A DNA stretch of 60,178 bases from positions 1 through 60,178 of the forward strand of contig JAIRYT010000077.1 in NCBI GenBank assembly GCA_031267675.1, given 5' to 3'. A program made the position numbers and the translations under genes. The notes under the pieces were generated by a model. It was not told the origin of the DNA. It did no database searches and saw only the letters and a list, made by a program, of their open reading frames with translations. Below, in pieces: positions 50,131 through 58,390 of this stretch. The stretch comes from Treponema sp. GTDB lineage: Bacteria > Spirochaetota > Spirochaetia > Treponematales > Breznakiellaceae. Position 1 is the stretch's first letter; each line of letters starts with the position of its first letter.

Positions 50131-50892
50131 CTACACAATTTCGAGCGGGTAGCGTTTAAGCGCCTTTTTAATTTCAGCGTCCAGTTTTTCCGCCGTAACA
50201 ATGCCGCTAAAATCCTCAAGACCGGCATATTTAAAAGGCGCTTCATTGCTGAATTTACGCGCTTCCACAAGCAGGTATTTTTTTTCGCTGGCTTTCATTG
50301 CCGCCTGTTTGGTAAGGCCGTCAACGGCAAGGTAGGTTTCTGCCCGGTTGCGATAGAGATCCACACCGGCGACACCCATAAAGGCGGTGTCAAAACGGTA
50401 CTGTTCGATAGCGGCGATGGCGGCGGCCCCGATAAAACCGTCCCTTCCGGGGCCAAAAGAACCCCCGATAAAAACCATATCCGTTTCGCAGGGAACGCCA
50501 AGTTTTAACATTACCTCTACCATGTTGGTCACTACGGTAACATGAAGCGGCGACAGGGCAAGGAGCGCGGCAAGTTCCACATTGGCGGTAGAAATATCAA
50601 GGAATACCGTATCGCCTTCGTGGATAAGCGAAAACGCCCTGGCGGCGATTTTTTGTTTAAGCAGCGTATTTCTGTCCAGCCGCTGGGCAACCGTAAATTC
50701 ATGGGGATTGGTGCGACGCTTAAGCGCGCCGCCGTAAAGACGGCTTAAAAGCCCCTGCTGTTCCAGAATCGCAAGATCCTTTCGTATGCAGTCTTCGGTT
50801 ACGCTGAACTGTACGCTTAAATCCTTGACCCGAACCTGTCCCCTGTTGTTCACCAGCTCGACAATATTTTCCCTTCTTTTTTCGGCAAACAT
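50131..50892 (-). CDS. DeoR-family transcriptional regulator
   Basis: A 253-residue repressor. The N-terminal winged helix is KRRENIVELVNNRGQVRVKDLSVQFSVTEDCIRKDLAILEQQGLLSRLYGGA, slightly unusual in having DCIRKDL where most have TIRRDL. The DeoR sugar-phosphate sensor follows (AARAFSLIHEGDTVFLDISTANVELAALL ... VTNMVEVMLKL ... FIGAAAIAAIEQYRFDTAFMGVAGVD). It is the last gene of the glycyl-radical operon, 1 bp after the ROK gene, and probably regulates it in response to a phosphorylated sugar or polyol. Confidence 0.92.
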   Translation of the reverse strand: MFAEKRRENIVELVNNRGQVRVKDLSVQFSVTEDCIRKDLAILEQQGLLSRLYGGALKRRTNPHEFTVAQRLDRNTLLKQKIAARAFSLIHEGDTVFLDISTANVELAALLALSPLHVTVVTNMVEVMLKLGVPCETDMVFIGGSFGPGRDGFIGAAAIAAIEQYRFDTAFMGVAGVDLYRNRAETYLAVDGLTKQAAMKASEKKYLLVEARKFSNEAPFKYAGLEDFSGIVTAEKLDAEIKKALKRYPLEIV

Positions 50893-50893
50893 G

Positions 50894-51796
50894 CTATTCC
50901 CACTTTATCCGCGATATAAGCAGGGCGGCCCCGATAAGCCCCGCGTCACCGCCCAGGCTGGCCTTTTCTATTTGGAGCGCTTCTGGATGTATCAGATAGC
51001 GCCCGGCTTTTTGCGCGACCAGATCAAGAAAGCCCCTGCTGTAAAGGGCAATCGATCCGCCAAGGATAAATATATCGGGGTCGACAACGCAGGAAATATT
51101 GGCAATACCTTTTGCAAGATTGTCCGCGCAGCTTTCAATAATGTCAAACGCTTTGGCATCCTTCTTTTTTAGGTAGAGTTCGTCATACAATTCTTTTGCG
51201 CCGACCGGTCTTCCATAAGCCGCCCCGGCCTGCCGGCTCATCGCGTCCCCGCTGCAGACTTCGTTAAGCGAACCGGCATTGGCGTCATTATGGGAAAAAT
51301 CATCCTCGCATACGATAAGGTTGTACACTTCGGCCGCCGCCGAGTGAGCGCCTGCGACCAGCTCGCCCCGGTAGATGTACGCGCCGCCGATTCCCGTGGA
51401 AACCGTCATATAAAATACCGATTCACGGCCCTTTCCCGCTCCCAGCAACGCTTCGGCAAGACCGGCAGCGTTGGCGTCATTGTTGAGCGCCGCGTTAAAG
51501 CCGGTCTTTTGCTTCATGTAGCGGACAAGTTCAAAATTGTTCCAGCCGTACAGATTTGGCGGATTTAGAATTTTTCCCGCGGGAAAATCCAGCGGACCGG
51601 GACAGCCAATTCCAATTCCCTTTGAGGGAAACCTGTTTTTGTGACGGTTTATAAATTCGCTTATTTTATCCAGATTTGCTTCGACGCCAAGCGAACGTTC
51701 ATTGGGAAAAACCGCCCGCTCAACAATTCTGTGGTTCGCGTCAAAAAAAGCGGCCCGCAGCTGGGTGCCTCCAATATCTACTCCGATAGTATGCAT
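50894..51796 (-). CDS. ROK-family sugar kinase without the zinc motif
   Basis: A 300-residue kinase. The ATP site is IGVDIGGTQLRAAFFD; GIGCPGPLDFPAGKILNPPNL and ALNNDANAAGLAEALLGAGK carry the catalytic Asp; STGIGGAYIYRGEL is the phosphate-2 loop. The normal ROK zinc cluster (CxCGxxGCxE) is replaced by NAGSLNEVCSGDA, so this is a zinc-less branch. It probably phosphorylates a hexose or related sugar that feeds or induces the glycyl-radical pathway. GAGAGG lies before the ATG. It sits 14 bp after the activase gene. Confidence 0.88.
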   Translation of the reverse strand: MHTIGVDIGGTQLRAAFFDANHRIVERAVFPNERSLGVEANLDKISEFINRHKNRFPSKGIGIGCPGPLDFPAGKILNPPNLYGWNNFELVRYMKQKTGFNAALNNDANAAGLAEALLGAGKGRESVFYMTVSTGIGGAYIYRGELVAGAHSAAAEVYNLIVCEDDFSHNDANAGSLNEVCSGDAMSRQAGAAYGRPVGAKELYDELYLKKKDAKAFDIIESCADNLAKGIANISCVVDPDIFILGGSIALYSRGFLDLVAQKAGRYLIHPEALQIEKASLGGDAGLIGAALLISRIKWE

Positions 51797-51810
51797 TATT
51801 TTTCCTCTCG

Positions 51811-52740
51811 TTATGATGTTACGATCCTTAAAACTCCGTTTTCACGGGCAATGTTCCGAAACGCTTCCATTTCTTCGCCGGTAAACGCTTTTCGATTTTT
51901 ACTAAAACAATAGTCGCGAAGCTGATCGTCTTCCAGGGGATACTTTGCCGCCGCCAGCGGGTTATAATTGAGCAGTTCGTATTCAACACCGGAACAGCCA
52001 ATAAAACGCGCAATAGCCGCGATGTTGTTCCTGACTGCGGTAAACTCCGGAATTAACGGCGTGCGCACGGTAATTTTTGAAGCATGGGCTTTTAAAAGCC
52101 GCGCCAGATTTTTGGTAACAAGATCATTGGGCTGTCCTGTGGCCGCCCGGTGCTGTTCGGAATCGGCGATTTTATAATCCGCAAAAATATGATCGGCCAG
52201 CGCCGCCGCCTTATCAACCAGGCGGGGCTCGGAAAAAAGACTTGTCTCTATGGCGCAGTGTATCGCGGCGCGGCGGCACATCTCCATCGCTTCCAAAAGA
52301 AAATCGCCCTGCGCCAGCGGCTCCCCGCCGGAAAAAGTTACCCCGCCCGAGTTGTCAAAAAACACCCTGTCTTTTTCCAGCTCCGCCATTAATTCTTCCG
52401 CCGTCATAACAACACTGTCCCACACAAGGGCCTTTACCGGACACGCGTCCATAACGCTGTCCCAGCCGCTGGGGGATAACGCCGCGCTTTTCAGCGCCAG
52501 GCGGCCGCGTTCCCACCGTAACGCCCGGTTTGACTTCGGCTCCGGCGGCAGGGCGTTCACACAGGCGTTACAGTGCAGACAGCAGCTTTTTACCCAGTGC
52601 GGACGGCGCGTTGGTTCAATTCCTTCGGGATTCTGACACCAGCGGCAGCGCAGCGGACAACCCTTTAAAAACACGGTCGTCCTGATCCCTTTTCCGTCAT
52701 GAACGCTAAAACGCCTGATGTCAAAAATGGTACCGGTCAC
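51811..52740 (-). CDS. Glycyl-radical enzyme activating enzyme
   Basis: A 309-residue radical SAM protein. The SAM-cleaving [4Fe-4S] cluster is bound by KGCPLRCRWCQNPE (CxxxCxxC). An inserted ferredoxin-like region has CCLHCNACVNA and a later DACPVKAL, enough for one additional cluster. The GG(E) SAM site is VTFSGGEPLAQ. It abstracts hydrogen from the Gly of the partner enzyme, encoded directly upstream with a 4-bp overlap. The insertion is typical of activases of non-PflB glycyl-radical enzymes. Confidence 0.93.
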   Translation of the reverse strand: MTGTIFDIRRFSVHDGKGIRTTVFLKGCPLRCRWCQNPEGIEPTRRPHWVKSCCLHCNACVNALPPEPKSNRALRWERGRLALKSAALSPSGWDSVMDACPVKALVWDSVVMTAEELMAELEKDRVFFDNSGGVTFSGGEPLAQGDFLLEAMEMCRRAAIHCAIETSLFSEPRLVDKAAALADHIFADYKIADSEQHRAATGQPNDLVTKNLARLLKAHASKITVRTPLIPEFTAVRNNIAAIARFIGCSGVEYELLNYNPLAAAKYPLEDDQLRDYCFSKNRKAFTGEEMEAFRNIARENGVLRIVTS

Positions 52741-55115
52741 GACACTCCGCCGTACGAGGTGCGGGCGATAATTTCGTCCTGAAGCTTTCCCGCCAGTTCG
52801 GTAAAGTAGGCGGTATAACCCGCGACCCGCACCGTAAGGCTGCGGTATTGTTCGGGGTTTTCTTTTGCCGCAAGAAGATCTTCGCGGCGGATCACATTAA
52901 ACTGGATATGGGGAATTTCAAGATCGACAAATGAACGCAGGAACAGGGCGAATTTTTCAATGCCGCCGGGCGCGGTAAAAAATTCGGGAAGAAACTTCAT
53001 GTTAAGAAGTCCGCCGTTGCTGGTAAGCAGTTTGTCCAGTTTTGACACCGATTTAAGCACCGCCGTCGGGCCGGCGATGTCGCGCCCGTACATGGGCGAC
53101 ATGCCGCCGTCCGCAAGCGGACTTTGCGCGGGCCGTCCGTCGGCGGAAGCGCCGACCATTTCGCCCATCGGCACGTGCGCCGAAACGGTGTACATTCCTG
53201 TGTGATAGGGGCCGCCCCGGTAATTTGTATAGCCGTCCAGTTTCCGCCTAAAATATTCGGCCCATTTTACCCCGAGCGCGTCTACCCAATCCACATCGTT
53301 GCCGTATTTGGGCGCCCGTTTTAGCAGTATTTGTCTGACTGTTTCGCTTTTTTCAAAGTTTGTTTCCAGGGCGGCGAGCAGCTCTTTTGCACTTATGCGC
53401 CCTTCGTCGTAAACCAGCGCTTTGATTGCGGCAAGGCTGTCGGCAAGGTTTGCAATCTGAATCATCTGTATTCCCGAAAGATTGTATTTCGCCCTGCCCC
53501 GGGTAACGTCCGTGCCTTTTTCCATACAATTGGAAATTAACGCTGAAAGAAAAGGCGTCGGCAGCAAATCAATATGCGCTTTTTCAACTTTGGCGCAGCT
53601 TTGAATCATCTTTTCAATATAAAAATCCAGATGGGCGGCAAACGCGTTTTCCAGTTCCGTAAAGGTGTTATAGGTCAAAAGGCTTCCCCGGTTTTCGCCA
53701 ATCTGTCTGCCGGTCAAAAGATCGCGCCCGCCTGAAAGGGTAAGTTCCAGCACCTTGTTAAGATTGAACATGGCGGCGTCGCTCCAGCCAAGATTGTTCC
53801 CCTGGGTGGTTAATTCTACACATCCAACCACCGCGTAATTGAGCGCGTCGCGGCGTTCTATTCCCAGGTGCTCCAGTGCGGGAATTACCGCCTCGTCATT
53901 AAAAAACTGCGGCATTCCCGAACCCAGGGACACAACCTTTACCGCTTTGTGGAGCAGGGCGTCTCCCGTTTTTTTATGAAGCCGCACCGACAGGTTTGGC
54001 TGGGGCAGTCCCAGCTGCTCCTGCGCCTCAAGCAGAAGGAAGGAAAGATCATTTACAAAATCGCCGCCGTTTTCGTCCTGTCCGCCGATTACGATATTAA
54101 AACCGATGGGAAACCCGGCAAAATATTTTGCGCTGTTCGCGTTTCGCATGTAGACAATTTCGTTAAATTTGATCCAGAGGCATTCAATAATTTCCAGCGC
54201 CTGTTCCCGTGTCAGCGTTCCGGCGGCAATATCGTTTTTATAAAACGGATACAGATAGCTGTCCGCGCGCCCCGGCGAAAAAGAAGACGCGTTTGATTCC
54301 AGGTGAAGAATTACAAAAAGGAACCAGAGCGCCTGTACCGCTTCGCGAAAACTTTTTGCCGGCCCCGCCGCCAGGGCGCGGCATACCAGGGCGGCCTCAC
54401 GCAGGTCCGCGGCGTTTTTGACATCTGCCGGATCCGCAGCCATACGCTCCGCCAATTCCGCGTAGCGAATCATAAAACGCCGTGTTCCTTCCATCACCGT
54501 AATCACCGCGCGGTAAAAATCTTTTGCCGCGTCTACATCCCCGCCCGCGGCCGGCTTCTGCGGCAGGCCCTTTAACCGCGCCTCCGCTTCCGCCTGTAAC
54601 CCCGAGGGGCCCTTTGCAAGCCATGCGGCGCAGTCGGGACAAATGTGCCCCTGGGCGTGATCTTTCTGGTTGATTTTTACCACCGGCGCAATTTCGTCAA
54701 TGGCAGGTCCGGCCCGGCGGCGAAGTACGTCTTCCAGCGATTTACCATCCCAAAACGGTTTTATAAACAGGCGGAATTGTTCTTTGTCGCCGTCGTGAAC
54801 CAAAAACGGATCCTGCTGCCGTTTTGGAAGCGTGTCAAATTCACGGTCTACCCAGGCGCATCCGCTTTCGGGAAAGACAATGCCGCTCCGTATTCCCGGA
54901 CTGCGGTTTCCTACAATAAGTTCATCCCGGTCTATGGTTATGGAAATATTTTCAAGCGCGTTTTTAAGCGCGAGCGCCCGTTGTATAATCCGGGGCGCGT
55001 CCGGGTTTTCGCGGTAGCTTTGGGTAATCAGCGCGGCCTGTTCGATAGAAACAAAGCGATTTTCATAAAGCCGCTCTTTAAGGCGAAAAATTCGCGGCGG
55101 CACGAGTATATTCAT
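52737..55115 (-). CDS. Glycyl-radical enzyme (dehydratase/PflD-like)
   Basis: A 792-residue glycyl-radical enzyme. The C-terminal radical site is SLTVRVAGYTAYFTEL with the radical Gly. The active-site Cys is in ALNYAVVGCVELTTQG, where GCVE is the arrangement of diol/glycerol dehydratase and C-N or C-S lyase classes, not the Cys-Cys pair of true pyruvate formate-lyase. A Cys pair in GHICPDCAAWLAKGP is also notable. So the reaction is probably radical dehydration or lyase cleavage of a polyol-like substrate. ATG 55115 lies 6 nt after an extended -10 (TGTTATATT) with TTGATT 17 bp further up, so it is predicted leaderless. Confidence 0.93.
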   Translation of the reverse strand: MNILVPPRIFRLKERLYENRFVSIEQAALITQSYRENPDAPRIIQRALALKNALENISITIDRDELIVGNRSPGIRSGIVFPESGCAWVDREFDTLPKRQQDPFLVHDGDKEQFRLFIKPFWDGKSLEDVLRRRAGPAIDEIAPVVKINQKDHAQGHICPDCAAWLAKGPSGLQAEAEARLKGLPQKPAAGGDVDAAKDFYRAVITVMEGTRRFMIRYAELAERMAADPADVKNAADLREAALVCRALAAGPAKSFREAVQALWFLFVILHLESNASSFSPGRADSYLYPFYKNDIAAGTLTREQALEIIECLWIKFNEIVYMRNANSAKYFAGFPIGFNIVIGGQDENGGDFVNDLSFLLLEAQEQLGLPQPNLSVRLHKKTGDALLHKAVKVVSLGSGMPQFFNDEAVIPALEHLGIERRDALNYAVVGCVELTTQGNNLGWSDAAMFNLNKVLELTLSGGRDLLTGRQIGENRGSLLTYNTFTELENAFAAHLDFYIEKMIQSCAKVEKAHIDLLPTPFLSALISNCMEKGTDVTRGRAKYNLSGIQMIQIANLADSLAAIKALVYDEGRISAKELLAALETNFEKSETVRQILLKRAPKYGNDVDWVDALGVKWAEYFRRKLDGYTNYRGGPYHTGMYTVSAHVPMGEMVGASADGRPAQSPLADGGMSPMYGRDIAGPTAVLKSVSKLDKLLTSNGGLLNMKFLPEFFTAPGGIEKFALFLRSFVDLEIPHIQFNVIRREDLLAAKENPEQYRSLTVRVAGYTAYFTELAGKLQDEIIARTSYGGVS

Positions 55116-55199
55116 ATCTTTAATATAACACGCCAAACAATAAAAATCAATACAAAACAATATGTAGCCCATTGTCCGTTCATGTGCTACAATGAGCCC

Positions 55200-56054
55200 A
55201 TGAAGATAACAATTGCCTGCATTGGGGCGGGAAACATGGGCAGCGCCCTTATGCTGGGCGCGGCAAATACGGCCGGCGGAGAGAATATCGGGTTTGTCGA
55301 CATTGATAAATCCAAAGCGCGCGCGGCCGCCAAAGCTATTGGAGCTTCTGTTTTTGGATCAAACACAGAGGCGGTTAAATCGGCGGAATACATTTTTTTG
55401 GCGGTAAAGCCGCAGATTTTGCCGACCGTCCTTGCCGAAATCGCGCCGCTGCTGCGGGAACGCATAGCCGAAGGCAACCCCGCCGTTCTTGTTTCAATGG
55501 CGGCCGGCTGGTCAATCAACAAGATACAGGCAATTATTGGCGGCGCGGGTATGGATGTTCCGGCGACAATGGCGCCGCACGCTTTGGTTCCCGTGGTACG
55601 GATTATGCCCAATACGCCCGCGCTTATTTCCAAAGGATGCATCGCCGTTACCACTTCGGGTAAACTGACCGCGTCCAAATTTGATCCGCTTGTTAAAATT
55701 CTTTCGGCGCTTGGTCTTGTCGATATGATTGATGAAAAACTGATGGACGCCGTTACCGGTCTTTCGGGTTCCGCGCCAGGCTTTGTGTGCCAGTTTATCG
55801 AAGCGCTTGCTGACGGCGGCGTTCTTGCGGGGCTTCCGCGGGACAAGGCGTTACGCTACGCCGCGCAAACCGTGTACGGAACCGCCGCAATGGTCCTGGA
55901 AACCGAAAAACATCCGGGGATACTTAAAGATATGGTTACCAGTCCCGGCGGTACCACCATTGCCGGAATAGCCGCTTTGGAGCGGCAGGGTTTTAGGGGC
56001 GCGGTTATTTCCGCCGTGGAAGCTTCCTGGAAGCGTTCAACGGAATTGGGGTAA
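55200..56054 (+). CDS. proC: Pyrroline-5-carboxylate reductase
   Basis: A 284-residue enzyme for the last step of proline synthesis. N-terminal Rossmann fold IACIGAGNMGSALMLGA; mid-section YIFLAVKPQILPTVL, VVRIMPNTPALISKGC; C-terminal LSGSAPGFVCQFIEALADGGVLAGLPRDKALRYAAQTVYGTAAMV and the signature TSPGGTTIAGIAALE. A short insert (GGAGMDVPATMAPHAL) precedes VVRIMPN. ATG 55200 is preferred over the longer open frame; TGCTACAAT (extended -10) ends 6 nt before it. galK starts 3 bp after its stop, so the two are one transcript. Confidence 0.95.
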   Translation: MKITIACIGAGNMGSALMLGAANTAGGENIGFVDIDKSKARAAAKAIGASVFGSNTEAVKSAEYIFLAVKPQILPTVLAEIAPLLRERIAEGNPAVLVSMAAGWSINKIQAIIGGAGMDVPATMAPHALVPVVRIMPNTPALISKGCIAVTTSGKLTASKFDPLVKILSALGLVDMIDEKLMDAVTGLSGSAPGFVCQFIEALADGGVLAGLPRDKALRYAAQTVYGTAAMVLETEKHPGILKDMVTSPGGTTIAGIAALERQGFRGAVISAVEASWKRSTELG

Positions 56055-56057
56055 AAC

Positions 56058-57398
56058 ATGAAACAGGAACAACTTCTTGAAAAACTGCGCCACGCTTCGG
56101 AGCGGGTTCCGCTGCTTTTTGAAAAACTCTACGGAGTGGAAGAAGCCGGTCAGGGCTGCCGGCGTTATCTTGGCCTGGCGGAAAATTTTCCCTTTGACAA
56201 CGAAGTTAAAAAGGATGACGCCGATCTTAGGCTCTTTACTGCGGCCGGACGTACCGAATTGGGAGGCAATCATACCGACCACAACTACGGCAAGGTACTT
56301 GCCGCTTCGGTACAGCTTGATCAGGCGGCGGTCGCGGCAAAACGCGCCGATGGAAAGGTTTTTTTCCGGTCAACCGGGTTTCCCGATGTAACGGTGGATC
56401 TTTCGAATCTTGAACCGGATGAAAGGGAATACGGAACAACCGAAGCGTTAATCCGGGGCATCGCCGCCGAACTACACAAACGGGGAATCGTTTTGGGCGG
56501 CATAAGCGTCAACGCCGATTCCGCCATTTTTGCCGGTTCGGGGCTTTCCTCTTCTGCGGCGGTCGAAGTGCTTTTTGGGCGCATATTTGACAACCTTTAC
56601 GGCGGGGGAAACCGAACCGCGCTGGAAATAGCGCAGATTGGGCAGAAGGCGGAAAATGTTTTTTTTGGAAAACCCTGCGGGCTTATGGATCAGACTGCCT
56701 GCGCCTCGGGCGGCGCTGTCGCCATTGACTTTGCCGATGTCGAAAAACCCCTGGTAAAGCGGGTAAACGTCGATCTTGACGCGGCAGGCTACACGCTCTG
56801 TGTAGTCAATACGCGGGGAAGCCACGCGGACCTTACTCCCGATTACGCCGCCATTCCCGCCGAAATGAAGGCCGTTGCCGCTTTTTTTGGCAAAAAAGTG
56901 CTGCGGGAATGTGACGAAGAAAGCGTTGAATCAAGGGCCGCCGAAATCCGCCGAACATGCGGCGACCGCGCCCTCTTGCGCGCGCTTCACTTTTTTGATG
57001 AAAACCAGCGCGTTGACGCAATGCTCGCAGCGCTTGAAAAACTGGACGCCGCTTCGGGGCATTCTTCCAGGCGCGAGGCGATTATCGAGTACCTGGGCCT
57101 TATTAATGATTCGGGCCATTCGTCCTGGGAATTATTGCAGAACGTATACTCAACGCAAAATGTACGGGAACAGGGCGCGTCCCTTGGCCTTGTCCTGACC
57201 CGCGATTTTCTTCGCGCCGAAACAACCGCCCCGGGCGCGTGCCGCATCCACGGCGGCGGCTTTGCCGGAACCATCGCCGCCTATCTGCCGCTCAACACGC
57301 TGCAAAATTACCGCAAAATTATGGACGCGGTATTCGGCGCCGATTCGGTGATACCGCTGCGAATTAGACCGACCGGCGCGGAAGAACTTACGGTTTAG
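56058..57398 (+). CDS. galK: Galactokinase
   Basis: A 446-residue GHMP kinase that phosphorylates galactose at C1. The signature is GRTELGGNHTDHN followed by YGKVLAASV, a variant of the usual GRVNLIGEHTDYNDG. The ATP loop is FAGSGLSSSAAVEVL, the catalytic-base region KPCGLMDQTACASGG, and the C-terminal motif CRIHGGGFAGTIAAYL. The divergence of the signature leaves room for another C1 kinase of the family. It is coupled to proC (3-bp gap). A second copy of its last ~115 bp lies at 58212-58326. Confidence 0.9.
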   Translation: MKQEQLLEKLRHASERVPLLFEKLYGVEEAGQGCRRYLGLAENFPFDNEVKKDDADLRLFTAAGRTELGGNHTDHNYGKVLAASVQLDQAAVAAKRADGKVFFRSTGFPDVTVDLSNLEPDEREYGTTEALIRGIAAELHKRGIVLGGISVNADSAIFAGSGLSSSAAVEVLFGRIFDNLYGGGNRTALEIAQIGQKAENVFFGKPCGLMDQTACASGGAVAIDFADVEKPLVKRVNVDLDAAGYTLCVVNTRGSHADLTPDYAAIPAEMKAVAAFFGKKVLRECDEESVESRAAEIRRTCGDRALLRALHFFDENQRVDAMLAALEKLDAASGHSSRREAIIEYLGLINDSGHSSWELLQNVYSTQNVREQGASLGLVLTRDFLRAETTAPGACRIHGGGFAGTIAAYLPLNTLQNYRKIMDAVFGADSVIPLRIRPTGAEELTV

Positions 57399-57424
57399 CC
57401 GTTGCGGGATTTACCATTGCAAAA

Positions 57425-57844
57425 ATGAATATTGAATTACTGCAGACTTCGATACGGCAGGGTTCCTGCGCGAGTTTTTCACGCTCCAGCGGGCCGGGCG
57501 GTCAAAATGTCAACAAACTTAACACCAAAGTAACACTGCGTGTTCCGCTGGCTGTACTAAAGGGTCTTTCCGAAGCGGAGCTGTTCCGTCTTGCCAGCGT
57601 TCTTTCGTCCCGTATCAGCGGAGCTGTTGAAAGCAACAGGGGTGAATTGGTCATCTCCTCAAGCGAGGAGCGTTCCCAGAGGGTTAACCTCGAGCGCGCC
57701 TATGCGCGGGCAGAAGCGCTGATTGGCGCCGCCGCCCGTCTTCCCAAACAGCGCCGTCCCGCCAAACCAGGTAAAGCGGCCCGCGAAAGGAGACTCGCCG
57801 AAAAACACCGCCAAAGCGAAAAAAAAGCCGGCCGGCGGCTGTAA
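57425..57844 (+). CDS. arfB: ArfB/YaeJ-like ribosome-rescue hydrolase
   Basis: A 139-residue release-factor-like protein. The catalytic GGQ loop is FSRSSGPGGQNVNKLNTKVTLRVPL, with the usual His of GGQHVNK replaced by Asn. The C-terminal tail is long, basic and Lys/Arg-rich (KQRRPAKPGKAARERRLAEKHRQ), the part that enters the empty mRNA channel in ArfB. It hydrolyses peptidyl-tRNA on stalled ribosomes. TACCAT ends 7 nt before the ATG and TTACGG lies 18 bp further up, so it may have its own leaderless transcript. Confidence 0.88.
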   Translation: MNIELLQTSIRQGSCASFSRSSGPGGQNVNKLNTKVTLRVPLAVLKGLSEAELFRLASVLSSRISGAVESNRGELVISSSEERSQRVNLERAYARAEALIGAAARLPKQRRPAKPGKAARERRLAEKHRQSEKKAGRRL

Positions 57845-57858
57845 TCGCCGGCTTCTTA
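57825..57858 (+). terminator. Hairpin overlapping the arfB stop
   Basis: AAGCCGGC (57825-57832) and GCCGGCTT (57847-57854) pair perfectly around a 14-nt loop that includes the stop codon. TTCTTAAGG follows, so the T-tract is weak. It is the best terminator candidate for the proC-galK-arfB unit. Confidence 0.5.
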
Positions 57859-57924
57859 AGGCAAAGATCAATTTGTATTTTGTCAGTAAATGCCGGAATG
57901 TAGGCAAAAAGCTCGCTGCCGGTA
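57859..57924 (-). pseudogene. Inverted gene fragment, paralogous to the 59.7-kb exported protein
   Basis: The reverse complement matches 59979-60044 at ~90 percent and encodes the same peptide (TGSELFAYIPAFTDKIQIDL). The differences inside the matched codons are synonymous (GAG/GAA, CTT/CTC, ACT/ACC, GAC/GAT, ATT/ATA). It is therefore a piece of a paralogue that diverged under selection, not a fresh local copy. No complete gene surrounds it. Confidence 0.75.
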
Positions 57925-58007
57925 GAACTGTCCTGCTGCCATGACTATTCCGCTCTGGTTTGAATTGTTGCCCATTGCCGCTGGACAAAAATTATGACAA
58001 TTGTTAT

Positions 58008-58169
58008 TTAAGCGATAAACTTAGTATAATCACAACCCAGCGCCAGCCCAAACCGCCGGGCACTCGATAAGCCAATAACCCGGCTGTCATGTTCCATTGC
58101 GGAAATATTTGTATACTTAATACCAGTCTTCTTGGCCAGTTCCACAATAGACAGAGTGAAATGTATCAT
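58008..58169 (-). pseudogene. XRE-type antitoxin/regulator relic
   Basis: A 53-codon frame whose residues from ~8 onward are the second half of an XRE helix-turn-helix: IVELAKKTGIKYTNISAMEH, then DSRVIGLSSARRFGLALGCDY. This segment matches HigA-like antitoxins, which carry a SAMExxxRxIG segment, but the first helix is missing. The apparent ATG (58169) lies inside the operator, so GTG 58145 is the more realistic start, giving 45 residues. No toxin gene adjoins it. Likely truncated, though its promoter and operator are intact. Confidence 0.6.
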
Positions 58170-58188
58170 AAATGATACAATCTGTCAA
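58160..58188 (-). promoter_or_regulatory. Promoter with palindromic operator for the XRE relic
   Basis: On the minus strand TTGACA (58188-58183), a 17-bp spacer and TACATT (58165-58160). Overlying it is TGTATCATAAATGATACA (58162-58179), an inverted repeat with 8-bp perfect arms and a 2-bp centre. This is a classical autoregulated antitoxin promoter: the operator covers the spacer and -10. Confidence 0.75.
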
Positions 58189-58211
58189 GGGAAAGGCAAT
58201 TTTGTCCTACA

Positions 58212-58326
58212 CTGCCGCTCAACATTGCAAAATTACCGCAAAATTATGGACGCGGTATTCGGGGCCGGATCGGTGATACCACTGCGAATTAGACCGACCG
58301 GCGCGGAAGAACTTACGGTTTAGCCG
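58212..58326 (+). pseudogene. Duplicated 3' end of galK
   Basis: Matches 57285-57401 at about 95 percent with a 2-bp deletion and a few substitutions, including the stop codon and the TAGCCG after it. It encodes LQNYRKIMDAVFGAGSVIPL followed by RIRPTGAEELTV out of context. The copy is 0.8 kb downstream of the original in the same orientation, so recombination between them would delete arfB and the relics. Confidence 0.85.
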
Positions 58327-58390
58327 CCGGGGCGCCTTTTCCACCAAAATCTTCGGGGAGGCCCAAAGACCGGGGATCCTTCGCGGCGAA

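Noticed and set aside
52737-55115. Pyruvate formate-lyase (PflB)
   Set aside because: The active site has GCVE and not the adjacent Cys-Cys pair of PflB, and the activase has the extra cluster insertion.
54645-55199. Long upstream extension of proC
   Set aside because: It is antisense to the glycyl-radical enzyme; the ProC fold begins at 55200 right after an extended -10.
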